Shown here: in pieces, positions 53,072 through 61,962 of the stretch
Layout of the letters: the number at the start of each line of letters is the position of its first letter
Numbering within the stretch: the stretch's first letter is position 1
From: Pseudomonadota bacterium
GTDB lineage: Bacteria > Pseudomonadota > Gammaproteobacteria > Xanthomonadales > Xanthomonadaceae
Assembly (NCBI GenBank): GCA_018242365.1
Contig: JAFECB010000014.1
Location: 1 to 64,000 of the forward strand
DNA length: 64,000 nt
Direction: 5' to 3'
The notes under the pieces: generated by a model
What the model saw: only the letters and a program-made list of their open reading frames with translations
Database searches by the model: none
What the model was told of the DNA's origin: nothing
Made by a program: the position numbers and the translations under genes

Positions 53072-53698
53072 ATGATCATCTCGCACCAGCATCGCTTCAT
53101 CTTTGCCGCCGTGCCCAAGACCGGCACCCATTCGGTGCGGCAGGCGCTGCGCGAGCACTTGAGCGAGGACGACATCGAGCAGGTCGGCTTGTTCGTCAAC
53201 AAGCGCTTTCCGTATGAGGATCTGGCCGCGATTCGTCATGGGCATTTGTCGCTTCGGCAGGTCCGCCCCTATCTGGGTGAGCAGGCATTCGATTCCTATT
53301 TCAAGTTCGCGTTCGTGCGCAATCCCTTCGAGCGATTCGTGTCCTACTGTGCCTTCATGACCCGCGACCTTGGCAGTTTCGCGCATTCACCGCAGGCGGT
53401 CATGGAGCATTTCCTGTTTCGTGCTCCGCCGGAGCAGCACATCCTGTTCCAGCCACAGGCCTCGGTTCTGTTGGATGAAGATGGTCGGACCCTGCTGGCC
53501 GACATGGTCGGTCGGGTTGAGGACATGCAGGCGTCGTATGACGCGATTGCCGCACGGATCGGCATTTCTTCGCGCACGCTGGACCGGGTCAACGGCAGCA
53601 AGCATGGCGATTACAGGCAGTACTACACGCCAGCGCTGGTGGATGCCGTGGCCCAGCGCTATGCGCTGGACATCGAGTTGTTCGGCTATCACTTCTGA
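53072..53698 (+). CDS. Sulfotransferase family 2 protein
   Basis: The 208-residue protein has a short sulfotransferase fold: the PAPS loop RFIFAAVPKTGTHSV (8-22) with the catalytic-type lysine K16, and the 3'-phosphate block FVRNPFERFVSY (81-92). This is the carbohydrate-type (Sulfotransfer_2) pattern, distinct from the TPR enzyme at 47060. The substrate is unknown. It has a close 9-base gap to the beta-hydroxylase gene. A start at 53045 is possible but lacks family support. Confidence 0.85.
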   Translation: MIISHQHRFIFAAVPKTGTHSVRQALREHLSEDDIEQVGLFVNKRFPYEDLAAIRHGHLSLRQVRPYLGEQAFDSYFKFAFVRNPFERFVSYCAFMTRDLGSFAHSPQAVMEHFLFRAPPEQHILFQPQASVLLDEDGRTLLADMVGRVEDMQASYDAIAARIGISSRTLDRVNGSKHGDYRQYYTPALVDAVAQRYALDIELFGYHF

Positions 53699-53707
53699 TC
53701 GGATCAT

Positions 53708-54343
53708 ATGAGCGCCATTCCCCGTCCCGCGGCCAACCCACGCAAGACGACTTCGGTACGCCACTTGGGCATGGTGGATATCGACAACTTGCGCAATGGC
53801 GTCCTGGCGATTCCAGAGTCGGTCTGGGATGCCGAGAATGCCGACAAGCCGAACAAGTTCGAAGCGCTGGACAAGACCCGCCATATCGTCTTCCGATTCG
53901 TCGACAGCACCCGCGATTGGCGTGGCTCGCACGACCGCCCTGCATGGAAGCAATGGCGCGATTTGCTGGAGCCGGTGCTGGCGCAGGCCGTGCGCACGTA
54001 TGGATACGCCCATGGCGTGTTCCCGCGGGTCATGTTGGCGCGAATGGCGCCGGGCGGCGTGATCCTGCCGCATATCGATGCCAACCCGGCGGCGAAATGG
54101 CCGCACAAGATCCACGTGCCGCTGGTGACCAATGACGGGGTGGTGTTCTTCTGCGGCGGCAGCGAGCGGCATTTCCCGGTCGGCGAGGCTGTGGAGGTGA
54201 GCAATCTCGGACCACACTGGGTGCGCAACGATGGTGATACCGATCGCATCCACTTGATATTCGAGTACTACGATGCCGAGCAGCCGGAGCCGGATTGGCT
54301 GGCGCCGATGCTGGAAGCGGATGCCTTGCGCCAGCGCGGGTGA
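53708..54343 (+). CDS. Aspartyl/asparaginyl beta-hydroxylase-family protein (first)
   Basis: The 211-residue protein has the Asp/Asn beta-hydroxylase fold: the Fe-binding pair H122-x-D124 (VILPHIDAN), the distal H170 (NLGPHWVRN) and 2-oxoglutarate arginine R180 (TDRIHLIFEYY). Such enzymes hydroxylate Asp/Asn on proteins or peptides; bacterial ones also act on free amino acids or RiPP precursors. It directly follows the sulfotransferase gene (9 bases) and is probably in the same transcript. It is convergent with the second hydroxylase-like gene. Confidence 0.85.
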   Translation: MSAIPRPAANPRKTTSVRHLGMVDIDNLRNGVLAIPESVWDAENADKPNKFEALDKTRHIVFRFVDSTRDWRGSHDRPAWKQWRDLLEPVLAQAVRTYGYAHGVFPRVMLARMAPGGVILPHIDANPAAKWPHKIHVPLVTNDGVVFFCGGSERHFPVGEAVEVSNLGPHWVRNDGDTDRIHLIFEYYDAEQPEPDWLAPMLEADALRQRG

Positions 54344-54400
54344 CGCGCACTGCGGGTGCAGTGGCGCTGGCGGGTTACGACATGCAAGCGTGCCCTGTGA

Positions 54401-55336
54401 TCAGGGCTGGCGCACGGCGATCTTCCCGATCAGGGCCACGACGCCATCCATGAAGTACGTGCCATTGCGCAACACCATCGCCTTGACTTCCGGCGGGATG
54501 GCATCGAAGAAGCGTTGCCTTGCGTCCAGATAAAGCGGAATGCCATTGCCCGAATCGCCGTGCTGTACCCACAGGCTGCGCCAGGCCTTGAAGAAAGTTG
54601 CGGACAACTGCCGTGCGGTGTGTGTCAGCGGGGAGGACGGGTCGGCCTCATCGAGCAGCCCGTTCAAGCGGTAGTGGATTTCCCATGGCGACATCACCAA
54701 TGGGATGTTGTAGCGCTCGCTTGTCAGCTGGAGTGGTGCGCCGCCAGTGGCAATGGCACGGCATTGCCAGCCGTCGATGGGGGCATCGTGATAACGGCCC
54801 TTGTCGACGAGAGTCCAGAAATCCGGGCCGCCAACGGTATCCACGACGAGGTGGATACGTGACTGGCTGGCATCATTTTCCACGCGGTGCTTGCGCCAAG
54901 TGTCAAAAATCCAGCACTCGCCCGCGGCCATGTTGATGGTGATGCCATCGCATTCGAAACGTACCGTTGGCTGAGTGACGATCGGAACATGCACACGGAC
55001 CCGATCCGTCCAGTAATAGCCTTGGTCGACGTGCGGGGTAACCTCCGCCTGTCCGGCCAGTCGCATCAGGCGCGTGCGTCCGGCGACTGCGCCCAGGCTC
55101 GCGATGGTCTTGAAGAGGTAGGGGCAACGCAGCAATTCAGGTGTCGGGCTCATCTCCCCGATGAAGGACTCGTTGGCGGGGTCTCCGCCTGCAGCCAACA
55201 AGGGCAGCATCGAATTGCCGGGAAATTTCTGGGGATGGTCCCGCCACACCGACTCACCCAGGGCATCCACTTCAGCGGCCAATACGCTGGCTTCGAACAG
55301 CAGGGGCAATTGGATGAACGGGGCCTGGAGTTTCAT
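54401..55336 (-). CDS. Aspartyl/asparaginyl beta-hydroxylase-family protein (second)
   Basis: The 311-residue protein repeats the fold in its N-terminal 170 residues: H102-x-D104 (VTPHVDQGYYW), H150 (RKHRVEN) and R160 (SQSRIHLVVD). A C-terminal extension of about 140 residues (about 170-311) has no recognisable domain. It is a distant paralogue of the first enzyme, on the opposite strand (58-base convergent gap). The extension may bind a substrate. The substrate is unknown. Confidence 0.82.
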   Translation of the reverse strand: MKLQAPFIQLPLLFEASVLAAEVDALGESVWRDHPQKFPGNSMLPLLAAGGDPANESFIGEMSPTPELLRCPYLFKTIASLGAVAGRTRLMRLAGQAEVTPHVDQGYYWTDRVRVHVPIVTQPTVRFECDGITINMAAGECWIFDTWRKHRVENDASQSRIHLVVDTVGGPDFWTLVDKGRYHDAPIDGWQCRAIATGGAPLQLTSERYNIPLVMSPWEIHYRLNGLLDEADPSSPLTHTARQLSATFFKAWRSLWVQHGDSGNGIPLYLDARQRFFDAIPPEVKAMVLRNGTYFMDGVVALIGKIAVRQP

Positions 55337-55399
55337 AGGGCGATCATTGTCGAAAGCACGGTGGGGTGCAAGAAATGCGAATGAGCAAGTGCGGTGGTG

Positions 55400-57007
55400 T
55401 CATCGGCTTGCGGCAGCAGACATCGCATGCTCACGCGTTGCCAGGAACTCGACCGACGGTGCACGTTCCTGCGCAAGCTGCAGGTTGACCCGGCTGGGTG
55501 CGAGGTAGACCAGTTCACCGGTAGCGTCGATGGCGAGGTTCATCGCGTTCTTCTCGCGGAATTCTTCCAGCTTCCTGGCGTCGTCGCAGCGGATCCAGCG
55601 CGCGGTGGAGACCTGCACCGGTTCGAACACTGCTTCCACGCCGTATTCGTCCTTCAGGCGGTACGCCGCCACGTCGAACTGCAGCACGCCGACCGCACCG
55701 AGGATCAGGTCATTGCTCATCATCGGCTTGAAGAACTGGGTGGCGCCTTCTTCGGACAACTGCGCGAGACCCTTCTGCAATTGCTTGAGCTTGAGCGGGT
55801 CGCGCAGGCGGGCGCGGCGGAACAGTTCCGGGGCAAACGAGGGAATGCCGGTGAAGCCGAGCGCTTCGCCTTCGCTGAAGGTATCGCCAATCGAGATCGT
55901 GCCGTGGTTGTGGATGCCGATCACGTCGCCGGGGAAGGCCGATTCGGCGATCTCGCGGTCGCTGGCCATGAAGGTGAGCGCGTTCGCCAGCTTGACCTCC
56001 TTGCCACTGCGGACGTGGAAGGCTTTCATGCCGGCGCTGAACTTGCCCGAGCAAACGCGCATGAAGGCCACGCGGTCGCGGTGCATCGGGTCCATGTTGG
56101 CCTGGATCTTGAACACGAAGCCGGTGAGTTTGTTCTCGCTTGCCGCCACGTCGCGGCTGGTGGTGGCGCGCGCGCGCGGCGGCGGCGCATGTTCGACGAA
56201 GAAATCCAGCAGAGGCTGCACGCCGAAGTTGTTGACGCCGGAGCCGAAGAACACCGGGGATTGCTGGCCGGCCAGGTACGCCTCCTGATCGAACGGATGA
56301 CTGGCGCCCTGCACCAGTTCCAGTTGCTCGCGCACTTCGTCCAGCAATTCGGAGCCGATGGCGGCAGCGACACCCGGATCATCCAGCGAGGCGAAGATGG
56401 TCGAATCCTGCCGCGTGAAGTTGCGGCCGGGTTCGTACAGGTGCACCTCGCCGGACACCAGGTGCACCACGCCCTTCAGGCGGCTGCCCATGCCGATCGG
56501 CCAGGTCACGGGCGCGCACTGGATGCCGAGCACCGATTCGATCTCGTCCAGCAGCTCGATCGGGTCCTTGCCCTCGCGGTCGAGCTTGTTGACGAAGGTC
56601 ATGATCGGGGTATCGCGCAGGCGGCATACCTCCATCAACTTGATCGTGCGCTCTTCCACGCCCTTGGCGACGTCGATCACCATCAAGGCCGAGTCCACCG
56701 CGGTGAGCACGCGGTAGGTGTCCTCGCCGAAGTCGGCGTGGCCGGGGGTGTCCAGCAGGTTGACGATGCGGCCCTCGTACGGGAACTGCATCACCGAACT
56801 GGTGACCGAAATGCCGCGCTCCTTTTCCAGCGCCATCCAGTCGGAGGTGGCGTGGCGCGCGGCCTTGCGGCCCTTGACCGAACCGGCCATCTGGATCGCA
56901 CCGCCGAACAGGAGGAGTTTCTCCGTCAGCGTGGTCTTGCCGGCGTCGGGGTGGGAAATGATGGCGAAGGTGCGACGGCGCGCAGCTTCTGAGGCGACTT
57001 CTGACAT
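55400..57007 (-). CDS. prfC: Peptide chain release factor 3
   Basis: The 535-residue GTPase recycles RF1/RF2 from the ribosome. G1 is HPDAGKTT, G3 DTPGHADF and G4 NKLDR; the RF3-specific segment with [20 protein letters not shown] follows G1. The length fits E. coli RF3 (529). It is divergent from the kinase gene with only 56 bases between starts. Confidence 0.97.
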   Translation of the reverse strand: MSEVASEAARRRTFAIISHPDAGKTTLTEKLLLFGGAIQMAGSVKGRKAARHATSDWMALEKERGISVTSSVMQFPYEGRIVNLLDTPGHADFGEDTYRVLTAVDSALMVIDVAKGVEERTIKLMEVCRLRDTPIMTFVNKLDREGKDPIELLDEIESVLGIQCAPVTWPIGMGSRLKGVVHLVSGEVHLYEPGRNFTRQDSTIFASLDDPGVAAAIGSELLDEVREQLELVQGASHPFDQEAYLAGQQSPVFFGSGVNNFGVQPLLDFFVEHAPPPRARATTSRDVAASENKLTGFVFKIQANMDPMHRDRVAFMRVCSGKFSAGMKAFHVRSGKEVKLANALTFMASDREIAESAFPGDVIGIHNHGTISIGDTFSEGEALGFTGIPSFAPELFRRARLRDPLKLKQLQKGLAQLSEEGATQFFKPMMSNDLILGAVGVLQFDVAAYRLKDEYGVEAVFEPVQVSTARWIRCDDARKLEEFREKNAMNLAIDATGELVYLAPSRVNLQLAQERAPSVEFLATREHAMSAAASR

Positions 57008-57063
57008 TGCACGATTATACCGGCGCGGGCAGGATGGCCGGGACGAAACCCGTGAGGAGCACC

Positions 57064-59460
57064 ATGCACGACGACCCCACGCAGGCATTGGACGAGGACG
57101 CACAACGGGCCGCCGGCCTGCCGGAATCGATCGGACCGTATCGGGTGACTGGTCTGCTGGGCGAAGGCGCGATGGGGCGGGTCTACCTCGGCCGCGAAAC
57201 CCATCCGGCGCGCGAGGTGGCGATCAAGGTGGTACGCGGGATTTCCTCGTCCGCGCTGGATCGCTTCCGCCGCGAAATCACCATCCTCGGCCAGCTCGAA
57301 CATCCCGGCATCGTTCGACTCTATGCTGCCGGCGAGGACACGGTCGGCGGATTGCCCTCGCCGTGGTTCGCGCTGGAGTACGTGCGCGGGCCGGACCTTC
57401 GCGGCTATCTGGAACGCGAACAGCCGGACCTGCGGGCGCGGATCGGATTGCTGGTCAAGCTGGCGCAGGCGGTGGACTACGCGCATCGGCGCGGGATCAT
57501 CCACCGCGACCTGAAGCCGTCGAACATCCTGGTCGACGAACACGGCCAGCCGAAGATCCTCGATTTCGGCATCGCCCGTCTGCAGGACGAGGCCGAGGCC
57601 GGCATGACCCGCGCCGGCCAGGTGATGGGCTCGCTGCCGTACATGGCGCCGGAGCAATTGGAAGGGCATGCCAACGAAGCCGACGCCCGCAGCGACGTGT
57701 ATGCGCTGGGCGCGATCGGCTACGAATTGTTGGCGGGCCGGTTGCCGCATCCGGGGCTGTCGACCTCCTCGCTGATCGAGGCGCTGATGATCGTGCGCCG
57801 CGAGGAGCCGACGCCGCTGGGCCGGATCAACCGCGCCGCGCGTGGCGATCTCAGCCTGGTGGTGATGAAGGCGCTGGCGTCGGAGCCGTCACAGCGCTAC
57901 GACAGCGCGGCAGCGCTGGCCGACGATCTGGAAGCAGTGCTGGCCTCGCGTCCGATCAAGGCCAGGGCACCGACCTGGAGCTACCGCAGCGGACGCTTCA
58001 TCCGCCGCAACCGTGCCCTGAGTGCGGCGGTGGCGGTGATCTTCATCTCGTTGGTGACGGCGACCGTGATCAGCACGCTGTCGGCACGACGCGCGCAGGC
58101 GGCACTGGCCGAATCGCAGGCGCGGGCGCAGCAGCTGGCGGCGGTGAACGGCTTCCTCAACACCATGCTGCAATCCGCCGACCCCGACGAAGGCGAGAGC
58201 TCCGACATCAGCCTGCGTGAATGGCTGCAAGCCACCGATCGTGATTTCGAGAGTCAGGGCAGCCAACTGCCGCCTGAGGTGCGGCAAATTCTGGCCACCA
58301 CCATTGGCGGCGCCTTGATGCACATGGGCGAGTCGGAGCGCGCCTATCAGCGCTTCAAGCAGGCGCATGCACTGTCGCTGCGGCGCAATGGCCCGAATGC
58401 AGCGGAAACCCTGAGCGCGGCAGCCAACGAGGCGCTGGCGCGTGGTGGCATCGGTCAGGTCGATGCTGGGGAGGCCGAGCTGAGGCGGATTTTTGCCATC
58501 GCGAAAACCCGGAACAATGCCAAGCTGCAGGTCGAAGTCGGCACCGCTTTGGTGACCTTGCTGGGCAACGCGCAACGTCCCGAGGATGCGCGGACAATCT
58601 CCGGCTCCATCTACGAATTGGCCCGCAAGACCCAGGGGGCAAATTCGCCGGATACGCTGGCGGCTCTGCATAATCACGCATCGACGGTGTTTGCCAGTGG
58701 CGATGCGGCTGCCGCCGAGCCGCTGGCGCGGCAAGCTTGGCAGGGCCGCAGCAAGCGCTTCGGTGCCGAACACCCACTGACCCTGTACAGCTACAACCTG
58801 CTGGGTGCCGTCCAGCAGCAGCTTGGCCATACCAAGGAGGCGGAAACCATCACCCGCGCGGTGCTGGCCGCGCGCCGCAAGAGCTTGGGCAATACTCATC
58901 CGTCCACGTTGACCACGCTCAACAATCTGGTGGTGATCCTGGTCCAGCAAGGCCGCTTGCAGGAGGTCGAGCCCTTGCTGAATGAGCTGGTCAGTTCCAC
59001 CCGCGAACGGCTCGGTCCCGATGCTTCCCTGACCTTGGGAGCCGAACACAATCGTGCCTATGTCCTGGAAGATCTCGGCAAGCTGGACGAATCCGAAGCG
59101 CAGTTGCGCGATCTGCTGGTGGCATTGGATGGCAAGCACAATCCACTGCTGCTGATCGCACGCAACGACTTGGCCCTGTTGCTGTCCCGCCGCGGCCGTT
59201 ACGACGAGGCCATTGCACTGATGCGCACGGTGCTGGCCGATGGGCCGGCCCTGCTGGGTGCGGCGGACAATCCGATGATGGCCATTTATCGCAGCAATTA
59301 CGGCCGTGTGCTTGGCCGTGCCGGCAGGCGCGAGGACGCGTTGGCGGCGTTTGCCGCTGCCCAGCCACTATTGGATGCCAAGCTGGGGCCCGATCACGAA
59401 CGCAGCAAACGCAATCGCGCGTTTGCCGAAACGGTGCGTGCCGGTGGCAGGCTCGAGTGA
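57064..59460 (+). CDS. Membrane Ser/Thr protein kinase with TPR sensor region
   Basis: The 798-residue protein has a Hanks-type kinase domain (about 25-285): glycine loop [10 protein letters not shown] (31-40), ATP lysine K55, catalytic H147-R148-D149 in [12 protein letters not shown], and DFG (167-169). A single transmembrane helix (about 318-340) is followed by a long region of tetratricopeptide repeats (about 420-780), probably periplasmic. The layout resembles PknB-like kinases with a TPR sensor. A GAGGAGC ribosome-binding site precedes the ATG. It is immediately followed by a small secreted peptide gene. Confidence 0.93.
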   Translation: MHDDPTQALDEDAQRAAGLPESIGPYRVTGLLGEGAMGRVYLGRETHPAREVAIKVVRGISSSALDRFRREITILGQLEHPGIVRLYAAGEDTVGGLPSPWFALEYVRGPDLRGYLEREQPDLRARIGLLVKLAQAVDYAHRRGIIHRDLKPSNILVDEHGQPKILDFGIARLQDEAEAGMTRAGQVMGSLPYMAPEQLEGHANEADARSDVYALGAIGYELLAGRLPHPGLSTSSLIEALMIVRREEPTPLGRINRAARGDLSLVVMKALASEPSQRYDSAAALADDLEAVLASRPIKARAPTWSYRSGRFIRRNRALSAAVAVIFISLVTATVISTLSARRAQAALAESQARAQQLAAVNGFLNTMLQSADPDEGESSDISLREWLQATDRDFESQGSQLPPEVRQILATTIGGALMHMGESERAYQRFKQAHALSLRRNGPNAAETLSAAANEALARGGIGQVDAGEAELRRIFAIAKTRNNAKLQVEVGTALVTLLGNAQRPEDARTISGSIYELARKTQGANSPDTLAALHNHASTVFASGDAAAAEPLARQAWQGRSKRFGAEHPLTLYSYNLLGAVQQQLGHTKEAETITRAVLAARRKSLGNTHPSTLTTLNNLVVILVQQGRLQEVEPLLNELVSSTRERLGPDASLTLGAEHNRAYVLEDLGKLDESEAQLRDLLVALDGKHNPLLLIARNDLALLLSRRGRYDEAIALMRTVLADGPALLGAADNPMMAIYRSNYGRVLGRAGRREDALAAFAAAQPLLDAKLGPDHERSKRNRAFAETVRAGGRLE

Positions 59461-59530
59461 GCTGTCGTGGCGAAGCAAATCGATAGCGGTGATATGCTCC
59501 GCGACCGTTTTCGACAACCAAGGATATGGA

Positions 59531-59713
59531 ATGAAGAAGGTCGTATTGCTTGCGATGTTGGTGTTCGCGTCGTCCATGATGGAGGCCTCAGCAAGCACCC
59601 CGGTGACGGAAAGCGTGTCCGCTGATTTCTGGAATTGGCTGACGTCGTTGTTTGTGGACGCTGGTGATGCGAGTTACATCGTCAAGGCCGATGGAACAAT
59701 TTACGACTGTTAG
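59531..59713 (+). CDS. Small secreted peptide, 60 residues
   Basis: A signal peptide (MKKVVLLAMLVFASSMMEAS, probable cleavage after A19-S-A21) precedes a mature part of about 39 residues: STPVTESVSADFWNWLTSLF and an acidic tail ending IYDC, so the last residue is a cysteine (C60). A perfect ribosome-binding site (AAGGA, eight bases upstream) precedes the ATG. No lipobox is present. It lies 70 bases after the kinase gene, and its TAG stop overlaps by two bases the stop of the convergent M23 gene. I recognise no family; it could be a signal peptide substrate, a toxin, or a ligand for the TPR sensor of the kinase. Confidence 0.6.
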   Translation: MKKVVLLAMLVFASSMMEASASTPVTESVSADFWNWLTSLFVDAGDASYIVKADGTIYDC

Positions 59714-60570
59714 TTGGCAGTGCGCTGACAACGCTGCGAATCACCTGACCAGCGCATCCCCGATGCATGGGCAAGCGCCACACCCTGCATCCGAAACGGA
59801 ATCGACAGCAAGTGCAGGCTGCGATTGACCTGTACCACGAAGTGCAGGTGCGGGGCGCTGCTGTAGCCGGTATTGCCGGAGCTGCCGATGCGCTGGCCGG
59901 CATCGACGTGCTGGCCGGGCACCACCTGCGCGCCGTCGGGCGCGAGGTGGCCGTACAGGGCCATGCTGCCGTCGTCGTGCAGGATGCGGATGAAATTGGC
60001 GCGGGTCGCGAAACGCGCATCATCGGTGCCGTGCGCGGTGTAGCTGGTTTCCACTTGCAGCACGGTCCCGCCGCGGGCCGCCAGCACGGGCGTACCCTCC
60101 GGTGCGGCGAAATCCAGCGCGTAGCGGTTCTCGTCATCGTCGTGGCTGAAGGCACCATCGAAGCCTTGGTCGATCCGTGGCGTGGCTTGTTGCAGCGGCA
60201 ACAGGTAGAGCACGTCGCGCGGTTTGGCATTGCTGCTGCCGGGGATGCCGAGCAGGCGCAGCCGCATCCAGCCTTCGCGCCCACGCGGGGGCTGCAGGCG
60301 CGTCACCAGGACGCTCGCGCCGGCGGCGACGCTGGCACGTGCCGGTAGTGCGGGCAGCGCCTGCAAGCGTTCGCCATCCGACACATCCAGCCGCACCTCG
60401 ATCGGACCGGGCAACAGGTTGTCCGCGTAGGCGAGGTAGTCACCGTCACCGGGGACGATGCGCAGGCGGGCCACGGCGTCGCGCGTGGTCGTGGCGGGCG
60501 GCGCGTCCAGTGCGGAAGCCGACAGGGTGGCACACAGGAGCAGGCCGAGGGCGAGGCGGGGCGGGCGCAT
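59710..60570 (-). CDS. Secreted M23 family peptidase
   Basis: The 286-residue protein has a signal peptide (about 1-20), an N-terminal beta domain (about 30-115) and a LytM/M23 domain (about 135-255) with NRYALDFAAPEGTPV and the HLHF zinc motif (H241-L-H243). In LytM the first ligand is a His four residues before this Asp (D153); that position is R149 here, while H143 lies six residues further upstream, so the first zinc ligand is uncertain. It is probably a cell-wall endopeptidase or an inactive EnvC-like activator. Confidence 0.85.
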   Translation of the reverse strand: MRPPRLALGLLLCATLSASALDAPPATTTRDAVARLRIVPGDGDYLAYADNLLPGPIEVRLDVSDGERLQALPALPARASVAAGASVLVTRLQPPRGREGWMRLRLLGIPGSSNAKPRDVLYLLPLQQATPRIDQGFDGAFSHDDDENRYALDFAAPEGTPVLAARGGTVLQVETSYTAHGTDDARFATRANFIRILHDDGSMALYGHLAPDGAQVVPGQHVDAGQRIGSSGNTGYSSAPHLHFVVQVNRSLHLLSIPFRMQGVALAHASGMRWSGDSQRCQRTAN

Positions 60571-60670
60571 GCCAGCAGTATGCCGCAGCGGCGCAGATGA
60601 CTTTTGGTTATATCATCGCTTCATACGCATAAAGCGATTGACAATCGATATGTGCGTGGTCACACTGGCT

Positions 60671-60790
60671 GTATCCATCAAGACCGACGGAGGGGCAGGC
60701 CCTTTGATGTCGGGGCAACCGGAAGGCCGCTGGGCGGCCATCGAGGTGCCAATTCCTGCGGGGGCCTTGTGCTTGCCGAAAGATGGGTGC
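60671..60790 (+). promoter_or_regulatory. SAM-I (S-box) riboswitch
   Basis: The conserved core occurs in order: ATCAAGACCGACGGAGGGGC (60674-60693), AGGCCC, TTTGATGTCGGGGCAACC (60703-60720), GGTGCCAATTCCTGC (60745-60759) and a closing GAAAGATGGG (60778-60787). P1 pairs GTATCCATC with GATGGGTGC. It lies before metX-metB-hom, so SAM should repress methionine synthesis. An ACCCATC at 60854-60860 complements GATGGGT (60782-60788) and may form the alternative fold; no T-run follows, so control of translation is likely. Confidence 0.92.
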
Positions 60791-60876
60791 GATCTCCGAC
60801 AGCAGAGATTGCTCCTGCGTTTCGGCCTCGCTGCAGTGCTTCGGTCTTGCTGGACCCATCCGCACCGGAGCTTGCC

Positions 60877-61962
60877 GTGAACCTTGCCGAACGCATCGAC
60901 GCCTCCAGCCAACCCCTTCCCCGGGCTGCGGGCGCGATGCGTCCGGTGCGGATTTCCGAGGTCGAAGTGCGACGCGGTGGCGTGGATGCCGTATTGGCCA
61001 CCCGCCACGCCGGCACCCGGCGGCTGCGCCTGAATTACGAACTGGTTGGCCCGGAAGCTGCGCCGGTGGTATTCGTCGCCGGTGGCATTTCCGCGCATCG
61101 ACACGTCGCCGCCAATGCGCTGGAAGCCGAGCCGGGTTGGGTGCAGGGCCTGCTGGATCCGGGGCGTACACTGGATCCGTCCTGCCTGCGCGTGCTGGCC
61201 TTCGATTACGTGGGCAGCGACGGCAGCATCGATGCGCCGATCGACACCGCCGATCAGGCCGATGCCGTCGCCTTGCTGCTGGATGCACTCGGCATCGATA
61301 CGCTGGCCAGTTGGGTCGGCTATTCCTATGGTGCACTGGTGGGCTTGCAGTTGGCTGTGCGGCATGCGCATCGCTTGCGGCGGCTGGTGGCGGTCAGCGG
61401 TGCCCATCGCGCGCATCCCTATGCGGCGGCCTGGCGCGCGCTGCAACGCAAGGCGGTGGCGCTGGGTCGTTTGCAGTGCATGGACGCGCAGGGGCTGTCG
61501 CTGGCCCGGCAATTCGCGATGTTGAGCTATCGCACGCCGGAGGAATTCGGCGAGCGCTTCGATGCGAGTCCGGAAATCTGCAATGGGCAGGTGCGGGTGG
61601 CGGCCGAAGACTATCTCGACGCCGCCGGCGCTCGATTCGTCGAGCGTTTCGATGCGACCGCATGGCTGCGCTTGTCGGAATCGATCGACCTGCATCGGGT
61701 AGATCCTTCGCAAATTGGCGTGCCGACCACGGTGGTGGCGGTCGAAGGCGACCGGCTGGTGCCGATGGCCGATGCCGTGGCCCTGATCGAAGGCCTGGGC
61801 ACGCGCGGGCGCTTGCGGGTGCTGCGTTCACCCTATGGGCATGACGCCTTCCTGAAAGAGATTGATCGCGTGGACGCACTGCTGGCGACCGAATTGTTCG
61901 GGCCGGGTGGTGATGTTCATTTCAAGGCACATTCGAATGAAATCTCCGGAGCTGTGGCATGA
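60877..61962 (+). CDS. metX: Homoserine O-acyltransferase (MetX family)
   Basis: The 361-residue alpha/beta hydrolase-fold enzyme activates homoserine for methionine synthesis. The nucleophile is S150 in VGYSYGALVG (147-156); the acid/base partners are in EGDRLVPMAD and PYGHDAF. The GYSYG elbow and the metB partner suggest the succinyl-transferring MetX branch reported for xanthomonads rather than the acetyl form, but this is inference. The start is GTG (60877) with GGAG seven bases upstream, between the riboswitch platform and the coding part. Its stop overlaps the metB start (ATGA). Confidence 0.9.
   Translation: MNLAERIDASSQPLPRAAGAMRPVRISEVEVRRGGVDAVLATRHAGTRRLRLNYELVGPEAAPVVFVAGGISAHRHVAANALEAEPGWVQGLLDPGRTLDPSCLRVLAFDYVGSDGSIDAPIDTADQADAVALLLDALGIDTLASWVGYSYGALVGLQLAVRHAHRLRRLVAVSGAHRAHPYAAAWRALQRKAVALGRLQCMDAQGLSLARQFAMLSYRTPEEFGERFDASPEICNGQVRVAAEDYLDAAGARFVERFDATAWLRLSESIDLHRVDPSQIGVPTTVVAVEGDRLVPMADAVALIEGLGTRGRLRVLRSPYGHDAFLKEIDRVDALLATELFGPGGDVHFKAHSNEISGAVA

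Noticed and set aside
60604..60876. N-terminal extension of metX (ATG at 60604)
   Set aside because: It would translate the S-box riboswitch; GTG at 60877 with GGAG upstream and the family start are better.
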